A stretch of DNA of 64,000 nucleotides from NCBI RefSeq assembly GCF_014652455.1, contig NZ_BMYV01000001.1, forward strand, positions 992,001-1,056,000, in the 5' to 3' direction. The DNA comes from Litorimonas cladophorae (GTDB lineage Bacteria; Pseudomonadota; Alphaproteobacteria; Caulobacterales; Maricaulaceae). How positions within the stretch are numbered: the stretch's first letter is position 1; each line of letters begins with the position of its first letter. The position numbers were made by a program, and so were the translations under genes. This document shows positions 35,693 through 44,318 of this stretch, in pieces. The notes under the pieces were generated by a model. The model saw only the letters and a list, made by a program, of their open reading frames with translations. It was not told the origin of the DNA and searched no databases.

Positions 35693-38016
35693 AGCCCCTG
35701 ATTACCAGATAGAATTGCTGTATTCTCTGCATCGCTATTGAGTTCACGAATGCGCGGGGCCGCCGTGCCACCGAAATCATTGTTCAAAATTTGGGTCTTT
35801 GGTTCCCCAACAGTGTGATCAATAAGAAGCGGACGGGCGTCCGAGAATGTATTTTTATCGAAAAGCGTGACTTGCGCTCCATGTATTAAGAAGCTGCCGC
35901 CCGTTTTATTACGCTTATTGGCGCCTACTTTTTCGAAGGTTGATCCCGTGACAGTGACATGTGGACCAAATGTGCTTTCATCTGTGCCACCACGATAAAC
36001 TGTTGCGACGGTACCACCAATATTTGAGAACTCACTATCGGAGATAGTTAGGTACTCAGCGCCATAGATACCATAGTCATCGGTTTCACGATCCAGTCTC
36101 AAGACATGCCCCGTGGCATCAGAAACCTTGACGCGTTCCAAACTAATGTTGTCGGCGAACGTGCCCTTGGCCGTAGAAATCACGTCAAAGGAATGATTTA
36201 CGTCGAGATCTTCGAAAACCGTATCCGCGATTTCTAAGCGGTAATTTTCCAGCATTGAATATGGGCTGGTGCGGATAACAACATTGCCCGCGCTATCGGG
36301 TGTATCAGCGCCCGAAATTGTTAGGCCCTCCACCCGAAGGCTACCCCCGTCTTGTATTTCGAACAACGCATCACGTTCGTAAAGGAGGGTAACGTCGCCC
36401 TCGCCCTCAAATTTCAATGCGCTTGTGACAGGGATGACCCGATCTGCGGTATGTGTACCCGCCAATAAACGGATTGTGTCGCCATCTTCGGCTTGAGCCA
36501 CGAGTTTCGCGAGATTGCTTTCGCCTGGTTTCACCGTATGAACTTTTCCGGATCCAAACACGGTCGCCGAGCCGGCCTTCGGATAGTAAGACGCGCCGGT
36601 GTCAGACGCCTGCGTCACGACTAGGTCACGCGGAGCACCAACTTTTTCGGCACCCGACGGATAGAGCAATCCGTTTGCACCGCGTTCGAGTTTGACATCA
36701 TGAACTTCAAATGCAGATTCAAGCGGTTTAAGCGCTACGTTGCTAACATTCCCTTTGAAAGCGATCCCCGACATGTCGTCATAAACCGTCATGCTATTGC
36801 GGTTTTTGCGGTGGACGATCAAATTATCTTCCATCCGGGTGTCGACAGGCACAGCGCTACGTTCGGCGTCGCTACCTGCGCCAAGTTGGATATTATCGCT
36901 GTCGACCAATGTGTTGTTTGTAATGACGGCAGATTTAACCTGGTCATAACGGTTGATCGGTCCGTTCGGGACGCCGTTCATCACGACCAATGCGCCGCCA
37001 AAGCGTGACCCTGTCAGCCCCTCCATGTAATTATCCCGCACGGTTTGCCGTGCATTGATAACGCGGAAGCCACCTGTGTGGTCTTCGCCCTCACCCAAGA
37101 AGACATTTCGCTCCACAAGATTGCCATTCCCATGACGAAGTGTCAGCGTCCCCCGAGATTTATAAAACGTGTTGTTGCGGAAGACATTCCCGCCTGATTT
37201 GGACGAGATAATCTCAACTTCGCCATCACAGCGATCAAAATAGTTATTTTCAACAAGCGTCAGGCTGTCACTGCGGGAGTATTTACTGGTTCCAATACGA
37301 AGCGTTTCACCCCCATTTGAACCTAAGATAGGGCGCGGACCAAAATAGTTATGGTCAATGCGATGATTGTTCTTTTGGCTGGCTTCGCTATCCATACGGA
37401 CAGCCATGGTCACGCCACGGTTACGCTTATTCACCAAAGTGTTGTGATCAAAGCGATTGTTTTGCCCATACATCATGACCCAGAAATCCCCAGACGTACG
37501 CTCTGGTGGATTGTAGTCGTCAATTACAACATTATGGACTCGCGAATGATTGGCGAGGTGTTGTTTATTCCGTCGAAAGGAAATCACTTCCCTGGTGGGC
37601 GTAAACCCATTTTTAAAGACGAGGTTTGAGACGTCCAACCATTCGCCCGCTAGTCGGAGATTAGACTGACCGCTCAAGATAACTTTGCCTGGCGTTTCGC
37701 CCGTTAGTGAGATCGGCTTGTCTTCGGTACCTTCGCCAGTGAAAAGAATTTCAAAATCTACCCACTCACCATCCGCGAGCACTAAGGTATCCCCTGGCTG
37801 CAAAGATTTCATGGCCTCCGCATATTCGTCTTGAGTTGAAACGAGAACCCGCTCGCCCTGCTCCACAGACGTCGAGGTTGCTGGAGAGGCGTTTTCAGAC
37901 GGCGCGGGCGCACAGGCGGAGATTGCCCCAGACATCAGGAGGACCGTGGCGATCGCTGTCAGGGTAATGGGCTTAAGGCGCCCGTGAGACATCTGAATAT
38001 TTCCGCGCTGATTCAT
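35689..38016 (-). CDS. Alginate lyase, polysaccharide lyase family 6 (lipoprotein)
   Basis: About 775 residues from ATG 38016 (AGAGG 7 nt upstream); an in-frame ATG at 37992 and a TTG at 38046 are alternatives. The signal ends in lipobox ISAC, followed by a serine/proline linker. Two right-handed beta-helix domains follow, as in two-domain PL6 enzymes. The N-terminal one contains the catalytic region IISSKSGGNVFRNNTF (Lys) and GTLTLRHGNGN (Arg), with NGGETLRIG nearby, matching PL6/chondroitinase B. The C-terminal helix begins near residue 490. It cleaves polyguluronate-rich or mixed alginate. First gene of the lyase operon; site B lies 100-130 bp upstream. Confidence 0.95.
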   Translation of the reverse strand: MNQRGNIQMSHGRLKPITLTAIATVLLMSGAISACAPAPSENASPATSTSVEQGERVLVSTQDEYAEAMKSLQPGDTLVLADGEWVDFEILFTGEGTEDKPISLTGETPGKVILSGQSNLRLAGEWLDVSNLVFKNGFTPTREVISFRRNKQHLANHSRVHNVVIDDYNPPERTSGDFWVMMYGQNNRFDHNTLVNKRNRGVTMAVRMDSEASQKNNHRIDHNYFGPRPILGSNGGETLRIGTSKYSRSDSLTLVENNYFDRCDGEVEIISSKSGGNVFRNNTFYKSRGTLTLRHGNGNLVERNVFLGEGEDHTGGFRVINARQTVRDNYMEGLTGSRFGGALVVMNGVPNGPINRYDQVKSAVITNNTLVDSDNIQLGAGSDAERSAVPVDTRMEDNLIVHRKNRNSMTVYDDMSGIAFKGNVSNVALKPLESAFEVHDVKLERGANGLLYPSGAEKVGAPRDLVVTQASDTGASYYPKAGSATVFGSGKVHTVKPGESNLAKLVAQAEDGDTIRLLAGTHTADRVIPVTSALKFEGEGDVTLLYERDALFEIQDGGSLRVEGLTISGADTPDSAGNVVIRTSPYSMLENYRLEIADTVFEDLDVNHSFDVISTAKGTFADNISLERVKVSDATGHVLRLDRETDDYGIYGAEYLTISDSEFSNIGGTVATVYRGGTDESTFGPHVTVTGSTFEKVGANKRNKTGGSFLIHGAQVTLFDKNTFSDARPLLIDHTVGEPKTQILNNDFGGTAAPRIRELNSDAENTAILSGNQGL

Positions 38017-38116
38017 GCCAAGCCTCTTAAGAACACAGACAGCCAACCTCCTTCATAGGAGTCGGCTTTCTGATCATATGTAAAACAGCATAGCCCAATA
38101 AAAGCAACGCCTGTCA

Positions 38117-38148
38117 ACCAATTAATACGACCAATTCAAACAATTGGT
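38117..38148. promoter_or_regulatory. GntR/FadR-type operator cluster, site B, upstream of the PL6 operon
   Basis: Three half-sites: ACCAATT (38117-38123), ACCAATT (38130-38136) and AATTGGT (38142-38148). The last two form an inverted repeat with 5-nt spacer. The segment 38120-38136 is a two-mismatch version of the site A/C core. A TTGACA on the minus strand (38117-38112) abuts it, placing it at the PL6 promoter. Confidence 0.6.
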
Positions 38149-38165
38149 ATATTCTGATAGGTCAC

Positions 38166-38912
38166 CTACTCGATTTGTTGTGATAATGTGTAACGAGACC
38201 GGCTTTCGGATGATTTGCGCTGTACTTCACGTAACGCTTGCGCCTCCGACTCCACCAGCAGCGCTTCAATCATGCGCGAGAAATGGGCACGCATTGCCAC
38301 ACGCGCAGCGGAAGAGTCCCGGCGCATTAGGGCCTCAAGAATACGCTTATGTTCGTCTTCCCGATGACCTTTGTCTTTATGGCAGACCGTTTCATAGACA
38401 GCTTGAAGCTGCGACGCTTCCTCTCGCATTTTCCATAAACTATCGACAACAAACAGGATCGCGTGGTTATTCGTGGCCCGCGCGATGGTCAGATGAAATT
38501 CCGCATCGGCCTCTTCGGGATTCATTTCGTCTTCCACGGCACCCGTCATAATATCGATAAGGTGCTCTAAGCGCGCCAGATCTTCGTCTGTAATCATGGG
38601 TGCGGCTAAGGCGGCCGCTTCGCCTTCAAATAAGGCGCGCGCCTCTGTCAGCTCAAAAGGGCCGACCTTAGGCAGACCGTAAACCGGCAAATTTGAGCGA
38701 TCCAGAACATAGACCCCAGAGCCTACTTTTATCTCCACGCGACCCTGCGCTTGAAGCGCAATGCCGGCTTCGCGAATAGAAACCCGACTCACGCCGAAAC
38801 GCTTTGCAAGGTCGCGCTCACCCGGCAAACGCGAACCTGGCGGAAACACGCCAGAGTCAATCAGCTCCAAAAGCTTATTGGCCACCGTATGATACAGTCT
38901 CTTTTCAGTCAT
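38166..38912 (-). CDS. GntR family transcriptional regulator (FadR subfamily, FCD domain)
   Basis: 248 residues. Winged-helix DNA-binding domain at residues ~5-75 with GSRLPGERDLAKRFGVSRVSIREA, the GntR signature. The FCD ligand-binding domain (about 95-225) is all-helical with metal-binding histidines (DAEFHLTIARATNN, AMRAHFSRMIEALL). It lies directly upstream of the PL6-PL17-SDR-PL7 operon on the same strand, and palindromes TTGGT-N3-ACCAA occur at the promoters of both TonB receptors and of the lyase operon. It probably represses these until an alginate-derived ligand such as DEH or KDG binds. That regulon is inference from site distribution. Confidence 0.93.
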   Translation of the reverse strand: MTEKRLYHTVANKLLELIDSGVFPPGSRLPGERDLAKRFGVSRVSIREAGIALQAQGRVEIKVGSGVYVLDRSNLPVYGLPKVGPFELTEARALFEGEAAALAAPMITDEDLARLEHLIDIMTGAVEDEMNPEEADAEFHLTIARATNNHAILFVVDSLWKMREEASQLQAVYETVCHKDKGHREDEHKRILEALMRRDSSAARVAMRAHFSRMIEALLVESEAQALREVQRKSSESRSRYTLSQQIE

Positions 38913-38985
38913 TACTCAACCCTGATATTCCCGTCCAAGTTTGCACTATGCTGTCAATGAGCAATATGTCCATACCAATTTGAAA

Positions 38986-39000
38986 ATGACACCGCTGTCT
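38986..39000. promoter_or_regulatory. Possible third LacI-type operator upstream of the GntR gene
   Basis: ATGACACCGCTGTCT keeps the exact ATGACACCG half of the two stronger sites at 45167 and 46391, with near-dyad symmetry (TGACA/TGTCT). It is about 75 bp upstream of the gntR start. It would connect the LacI-type protein to the alginate regulator, but a single imperfect match is weak evidence. Confidence 0.3.
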
Positions 39001-39017
39001 GTTTAAAATCGGTACAT

Positions 39018-39046
39018 AAAAAAGGCCGCCATTTAGGCGACCTTTT
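39018..39046 (-). terminator. Terminator of the second TonB-dependent receptor
   Basis: On the minus strand GGTCGCC pairs with GGCGGCC (one G-T pair) across TAAAT and is followed by a T-run. It lies about 50 bp after the receptor stop. Confidence 0.8.
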
Positions 39047-39096
39047 GTTCTGAAGTGACGTGCTAGCCGCCACATATTTTAGTCTAAATCGCCCGT

Positions 39097-42000
39097 TTAG
39101 AAGCGACCCCGTACACCAAAGAAGATGCGCGGGCCGTAATCATTGACCTCATAACGATCATCTTGGACGAAGGCGTACTGGTTCTTAGGCTCGCTAAGAA
39201 TATTGATCGCTTCGGCTGTGACACGGAAGTTTTTGTTGATGTTGTAAGACGCGCGCGCCTCCCAGACACCAACTTCACCAACATAACGCAAACGGGTGCC
39301 GTCCGATGTAAACGGCTGGAAGTAGTTATCGCGGTACTTGTAGTTCACCGACAGATCGAGATCACCAACGCCGTAATAAACCTGTGCGGAAAGCGTATTC
39401 TCGGACAGACCTGGCAATCCAGCTGGCGCAATGATGCCTTCGTTCGTCTGAACAACGGATCCGTCCAACTGACGCTCAAAAGCATCGCCGTAACGGCTAT
39501 CTTCAAACTCAAAGTTTGATGTGACGTAGTTATAGCTAACTTTCGCACCCAGACCGCTCAAGAGACCGGGAAGATAGGTAAAGCCATGTGAGGCCGTAAC
39601 TTCGATCCCGAAGAGTGAGCTCTGATCGTCGCTTGTCTGCGAGACTGAAACAGCACGCGTAATATCGGCACCGTTCACACTGAAGGATTCATTCTGGCGA
39701 ATGTTTTCGAAACCGCCCTGGAAGGACTTATAATAACCGCCGAGGGCCAGGATTGTATCTGGGTTCGGATAATATTCGAAGCTGGCGTCATAATTCCATG
39801 ACATCAACGGATCGATTTTTGGGTTACCTGTCGCGCTCACGCTACCGATCAACTCTTCAACTGTAGTGATTGGATTTTCATCATCACCTTGGTTTGAAGA
39901 CAGGGTCCGGCTGAAGCCCATATCTGCTGGGTCTGCACGCGACATCGCGCGGAATACACCCAGACGTACGATTTTCGTGTCCGAAATATCCATGATCAAA
40001 TTCGCGCTTGGCAGAATTCGAGTGTAGGAATGCTTGGATGAAACGGACTCCAAATCTCCGAAGGACAACGTCAATTCACCGTCATCACCGGTGTTCACAT
40101 TCAAGGCACTTCTGAAGCCAGTTGCCTTAACATCCGTGTCCACGACACGAACACCAATGTTACCGGAGATTGGAAGCGTTCCGTCAATTTTGCCTGCGTA
40201 ATTGGTCATCAGGTAGAAAGATTTCGTCGTTTCTTCAACATCGATGACGTCGAGGCTTTCCTTTGAAAGATTTGGAGCAATGTTAGAGAATGCATCCAGA
40301 GCGCTTCCAAATGAATTTTCACGCGCGTCGGGGTTGCTGAGATAAGCATTTATGTCGCCCAAAATAGAATTGAGTGACTCGACAGCCGTATCGGCAACAC
40401 AACCCGCGTCGAATTGCGCCCAGCCATTTGTGGAAGATTCAACATTGCCATCATCATCATATATCGTGACGAGATCACCGCTACGCTGACTGCTCAGGAA
40501 AGAGTTACCTTCCACGAACGGATTATAACACGCGTCACGTGTAGAGCCGATAATACCAACAAGCGCGGCTTCTAAGGCCTGCTGTTGCGCACCTGCTGCG
40601 CCGCTGTCGTTAGAATCATCAAGGACTTCGCGGTTATTGACTGTTAGCTCACCATCATTTTCAATCTCGAACGAGAAACGTCCGCGGTTCGCGTTCAGAG
40701 GATTGCCAGAGTCAACGCCGCCTCCGCCACCGAGATCGACGTAATCCTGTTGTGACCAACGAATACCGGCTTCCAAATCTTGGAAGAACCCGTCGCCTAA
40801 CTCATAAGTCGCGTCGAAGCGGCCTGAATTAATTGTGTTTTCGCGTTCGACATCGCGATCAATACGGACCCGGAGACGATCTACATAGTTTGATGCATCG
40901 TTTACATCAAATGCATCGCTTCCATAGAGGCCATAGAGTGGAACGCCGCCGCTTGCATTATCATATGTGATAACGGGAGAACGGTCAGATTGAATACGGA
41001 ACTCACGGTTTTTCTCATTCCGCTCTGTCTTTGAATATCCATAGTCCGCTGCGATTGATAGACGATCCGTGACCTCATAAGCGACGTTGATACCGCCACC
41101 TAGATACGTTTCTTCACGTTCGAAATCACCGCCTTGAACTTCAATGTTGCCGTCGGTTGCCGCGAATAAGATCGCGCCGCTGGACGTGGTGCGAAGGGCA
41201 TCCAAAGTTGTGTCGAAGGGCAAGCCGTCTGCACCCAAGCTGGTATCATTGCGACGACCACCATTGAAGGTCAGGTCGCTGCGCTGCTCGGTTTGAATAC
41301 GTTCGGACCATTGTGCATCGAGGTTAATGTCTAAACGGTCATTTGGCGCCCATTGCACCGCGCCAAAAATGGAGTCGCGCTGATCACGTGTATCGTTTTG
41401 ACGGAAGTGACGCTGAGATGGAGCAAATGCGAATGGCGTGTTTCCATCTATGCTGGTTCCATTGTCGGTGAGCGACGTATCAAAGCCCTCTGTGTCTGAT
41501 CCACGTGTGTCCAAGTTTTCTGAGTTACGGCGATCATTGAAATCATCACAATCATCGTCACCGCGATCTCTAGTTTCTGGGTTGTTGGAGAACCCTGTGA
41601 AGGTTCCGCCATTTGTCTGATCCGTATATTGCTCACGTCCGTTTGAAATGAGGCAAGCAGGTCGCGAAGTCCCAAGCGGGCTGGTTTGACGTGCCTCAGC
41701 TTCTGGCTGGGAAATGTCACTGGTTTGGACACCTAAGGAAAATCCAATGTCGCCATTGCCAAGCTCAAACTGATCAACATAGCTGCCTGTTAGGCGATAA
41801 CCCAAATCGCCAGCTTCAGTATCATCTTGCTTCAACTGATCGGGGTTTACATTGGCTTTTGCGTCGAACTGAATGCGGCGTTTACCGAAATCAAGTGGCT
41901 TGAGTGTTTCGATTTGAATTTGACCCGCAACGCCGCCTTCGATTTGGCTGGCGTCCTGCGTTTTGAAAACGGCCAGCTTATTGACCAACTCTGATGGGAA

Positions 42001-42426
42001 TTGAGAGAAGTTGACAGAACGATCGCCCGAACCATTTGTTGCGGCTCGGCCGTTGACAACTGTTGAAGACAAATACGGACCGAGGCCCCGAATTGAAACT
42101 TCAGTCGCCCCACCGTTTTCACGATGTGAGGCAACACCCGTGATATTCTCGAGCGCCTCACCAATTGAAAGGGCTGGAATGTCACCGATTTCGTCGGCCG
42201 AAAGTCCGTCGACGATTTGCGTGCTGTTGCGCTTCAAAGCAATCGTGTCTTGAATAACTTGGCGTGTCCCAACCGCGATAACCTCGTCTTCCGTGTCGGA
42301 AGACTGTGCCATAGCAGGCTGTGCCATGAGGCTGAGAATCAGAATCGACGTCGACGCGCCCAATCCTTTTTTCAAACCAGCGTAAAAACGCGAGTTAGCG
42401 GTCGTGCTTGTGATATCATGAGACAT
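39097..42426 (-). CDS. TonB-dependent receptor (alginate-oligosaccharide type by context)
   Basis: 1109 residues. Signal peptide (ASTSILILSLMAQPAMA then QSS). The plug (about residues 45-170) has SADEIGDIPALSIGEALENI and EVSIRGLGPYLSSTVVNGR; the barrel ends in GVRGRF with the terminal phenylalanine. GGGGGAG precedes the ATG. It is clearly a different receptor from the one at 26878, so the organism may take up different alginate oligomers through two channels. Its promoter region carries the palindrome at 42536-42566. No SusD-like partner is present, as expected for a proteobacterium. Confidence 0.93.
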   Translation of the reverse strand: MSHDITSTTANSRFYAGLKKGLGASTSILILSLMAQPAMAQSSDTEDEVIAVGTRQVIQDTIALKRNSTQIVDGLSADEIGDIPALSIGEALENITGVASHRENGGATEVSIRGLGPYLSSTVVNGRAATNGSGDRSVNFSQFPSELVNKLAVFKTQDASQIEGGVAGQIQIETLKPLDFGKRRIQFDAKANVNPDQLKQDDTEAGDLGYRLTGSYVDQFELGNGDIGFSLGVQTSDISQPEAEARQTSPLGTSRPACLISNGREQYTDQTNGGTFTGFSNNPETRDRGDDDCDDFNDRRNSENLDTRGSDTEGFDTSLTDNGTSIDGNTPFAFAPSQRHFRQNDTRDQRDSIFGAVQWAPNDRLDINLDAQWSERIQTEQRSDLTFNGGRRNDTSLGADGLPFDTTLDALRTTSSGAILFAATDGNIEVQGGDFEREETYLGGGINVAYEVTDRLSIAADYGYSKTERNEKNREFRIQSDRSPVITYDNASGGVPLYGLYGSDAFDVNDASNYVDRLRVRIDRDVERENTINSGRFDATYELGDGFFQDLEAGIRWSQQDYVDLGGGGGVDSGNPLNANRGRFSFEIENDGELTVNNREVLDDSNDSGAAGAQQQALEAALVGIIGSTRDACYNPFVEGNSFLSSQRSGDLVTIYDDDGNVESSTNGWAQFDAGCVADTAVESLNSILGDINAYLSNPDARENSFGSALDAFSNIAPNLSKESLDVIDVEETTKSFYLMTNYAGKIDGTLPISGNIGVRVVDTDVKATGFRSALNVNTGDDGELTLSFGDLESVSSKHSYTRILPSANLIMDISDTKIVRLGVFRAMSRADPADMGFSRTLSSNQGDDENPITTVEELIGSVSATGNPKIDPLMSWNYDASFEYYPNPDTILALGGYYKSFQGGFENIRQNESFSVNGADITRAVSVSQTSDDQSSLFGIEVTASHGFTYLPGLLSGLGAKVSYNYVTSNFEFEDSRYGDAFERQLDGSVVQTNEGIIAPAGLPGLSENTLSAQVYYGVGDLDLSVNYKYRDNYFQPFTSDGTRLRYVGEVGVWEARASYNINKNFRVTAEAINILSEPKNQYAFVQDDRYEVNDYGPRIFFGVRGRF

Positions 42427-42535
42427 CTCGTCTCCCCCTTTTTCGTTTGCTCGTCTTGTTTGTTATTTAGTCGTCTTATTTGCTACACCAGTGGACCAAT
42501 GCCGCACGCACAGTCAACCCCTTAACAGGACCATT

Positions 42536-42566
42536 TTTCCTATATTGGTCCTACCAATATAGGAAA
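42536..42566. promoter_or_regulatory. GntR/FadR-type operator, site C
   Basis: Perfect inverted repeat with 14-bp arms and centre CCT; core ATTGGTCCTACCAAT (42544-42558). The centre is 34 bp upstream of a minus-strand TTGACT (42517-42512), exactly as in site A. It is 110 bp upstream of the receptor ATG. Confidence 0.75.
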
Positions 42567-42603
42567 CTACAGCTGAATTAGACCTTTACCCTAAATTTGC
42601 GGG

Positions 42604-44286
42604 TTAAGGGGTCAGTCTTTTACGCAATTGATAGTCATATAAAGATGGCACATCGGTCATTGGTACGTTGAGGCGCTCAATGTAGGGGGACGGCCGATAA
42701 TCAACGTCAAATTCCCGATTCCCCGAAATGCCGACCAGGCGCGCATCGGGTCCTTCGGCGATTCCTCTCAACATGACTCTCTCCGAGCGCGTCGCACCGC
42801 TTTGTACATTTACCCTCAAATTCCAGGTCGTGTTGAAGCGACCATGGCCCGGCTGCCAATATCCCGCGCCACTGCCATCCCAAATCGGGTAAAATGGCCC
42901 ATTCTCATCTCGATCCGCCGCCACTTTGACTGTGATGTTGTCAAAAAGGTTCTGATGATTAGCACCAGCGTGTTGATCCAGTACAGCCGTTTCATTCACG
43001 ATTGCATTTTGGAAAACGCATTTCGTCGATTGGGTGTTGAGACTGAGAGAATGCACACTTGGATTATTCACGGTCAGGTTTTTCACGACCATATTGTGAA
43101 CATTGCCCGCGTGAACCGAATAATGCGCACGACGCTTTCCGGTTGTTTCAATGTTGGAGATCGTCACATTCGCGCTGTTATAACTCAGAATCCCGGTGTC
43201 GCCATTGTGGACACTAACGTCTCGGACCCAGCCGTTGAACACGCTAGTCAGGTAAATGGCGTTATAGCCGCGTTCCATGTGGTGCCCAAACGCAGGTGAG
43301 TCAGGAAAGGAGATGTGTAAATCTTCAATGCCGACATCCGTTATGTGGTCCCATTTCGCAAATTGCGCTGGAAGATCAGCAGAAATGTTGTGAAGCAAGG
43401 GGTCGCTGATGACGACCTGATCCCCCTCAACCGATAAGATCTCAGTTTTCTGACGTACGAGCGGACGATCTTTATTTGTCCAATGTCGAGAGCCGATTTT
43501 GACGTCTGTGTCACCATACATCTCTCGGATCAGAGGCCCCTTCTCCCCGCGTCGGTTGGACCATTGCAATTCCACGACATCCCCAACGGAGAGCTCACTG
43601 CCTTTATCAACGCTAACAATTTGGGTACCTACATCCCCGTTTGTGACGTTCGCCAACACAATGATTTTTGGGTCCTCGCTTTCGAGGTAGGACGCCGCAC
43701 GCGTACCTTCCTTCTGAACCCAGATGAAACCACCCGTCCAAGAATACTCGGAAAATAGCACATCTATGTTCTTGTCTTTCTCCCGTTGACGTTTGTCGTA
43801 TTTCTTTAAATATCGACGAATTTCATCGAAATGATCACCCGTTTCGACCATTTGAAGCGGGCGCGGTATATACAAATTCGTCCCAGCTGGCCCAGCGCCG
43901 GAGCCTCGCAGAACAATATTGCTACGCTGGATTTTCAGGACTTCAGATAAAATAACTCGTCCTTTTGGAAGTTGGACGACCACAGGACCCGCTACCTTAT
44001 GCGCGGCATCCAGAGCCTTAAGTAATCCCGCCGAGTCATCGATAACGTCATCCGCGATCACGCCGAATTTTGTAACATCAATGACCTGGCCATCGAAAAC
44101 TGGGATTTCGCCTACGCCGTGATTATATCCCGCAAAAGAAAAATCTGGTAGGTAGTTTTCCCCCATAACCTGCGCGTCGTTGAGAATCTTGATAGGCCCT
44201 TGGGCCTGAACTGAGGTCGATGCGCTTGCACAAATTATACCCAAGGCAGCTAAAATCGATATGCGATTATTGAAGGTATTTTTCAT
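42604..44286 (-). CDS. Secreted right-handed beta-helix protein, putative polysaccharide lyase of unassigned family
   Basis: About 560 residues from ATG 44286; a GTG at 44322 overlapping the upstream stop is an alternative and would lengthen the signal peptide. Signal: NNRISILAALGIICASASTSVQA. Residues ~60-110 have the pectate-lyase-superfamily start VIDVTKFGVIADDVIDDSAG. Regular beta-helix rungs follow (VTISNIETTGKRRAHYSVHA, NMVVKNLTVNNPSVHSLSLN), with possible catalytic or ligand residues in VLDQHAGANHQNLF. It resembles Pectate_lyase_3/DUF4955-type proteins; no PL6 K/R motif is present. It is cotranscribed with the hydratase-like gene and sits in the LacI-KduID block, so it may cleave a uronate polymer. 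Substrate unknown. Confidence 0.85.
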   Translation of the reverse strand: MKNTFNNRISILAALGIICASASTSVQAQGPIKILNDAQVMGENYLPDFSFAGYNHGVGEIPVFDGQVIDVTKFGVIADDVIDDSAGLLKALDAAHKVAGPVVVQLPKGRVILSEVLKIQRSNIVLRGSGAGPAGTNLYIPRPLQMVETGDHFDEIRRYLKKYDKRQREKDKNIDVLFSEYSWTGGFIWVQKEGTRAASYLESEDPKIIVLANVTNGDVGTQIVSVDKGSELSVGDVVELQWSNRRGEKGPLIREMYGDTDVKIGSRHWTNKDRPLVRQKTEILSVEGDQVVISDPLLHNISADLPAQFAKWDHITDVGIEDLHISFPDSPAFGHHMERGYNAIYLTSVFNGWVRDVSVHNGDTGILSYNSANVTISNIETTGKRRAHYSVHAGNVHNMVVKNLTVNNPSVHSLSLNTQSTKCVFQNAIVNETAVLDQHAGANHQNLFDNITVKVAADRDENGPFYPIWDGSGAGYWQPGHGRFNTTWNLRVNVQSGATRSERVMLRGIAEGPDARLVGISGNREFDVDYRPSPYIERLNVPMTDVPSLYDYQLRKRLTP

Positions 44287-44318
44287 GCTATTCGCAGCGC
44301 TCTCGTTTTTAAAAGGCC

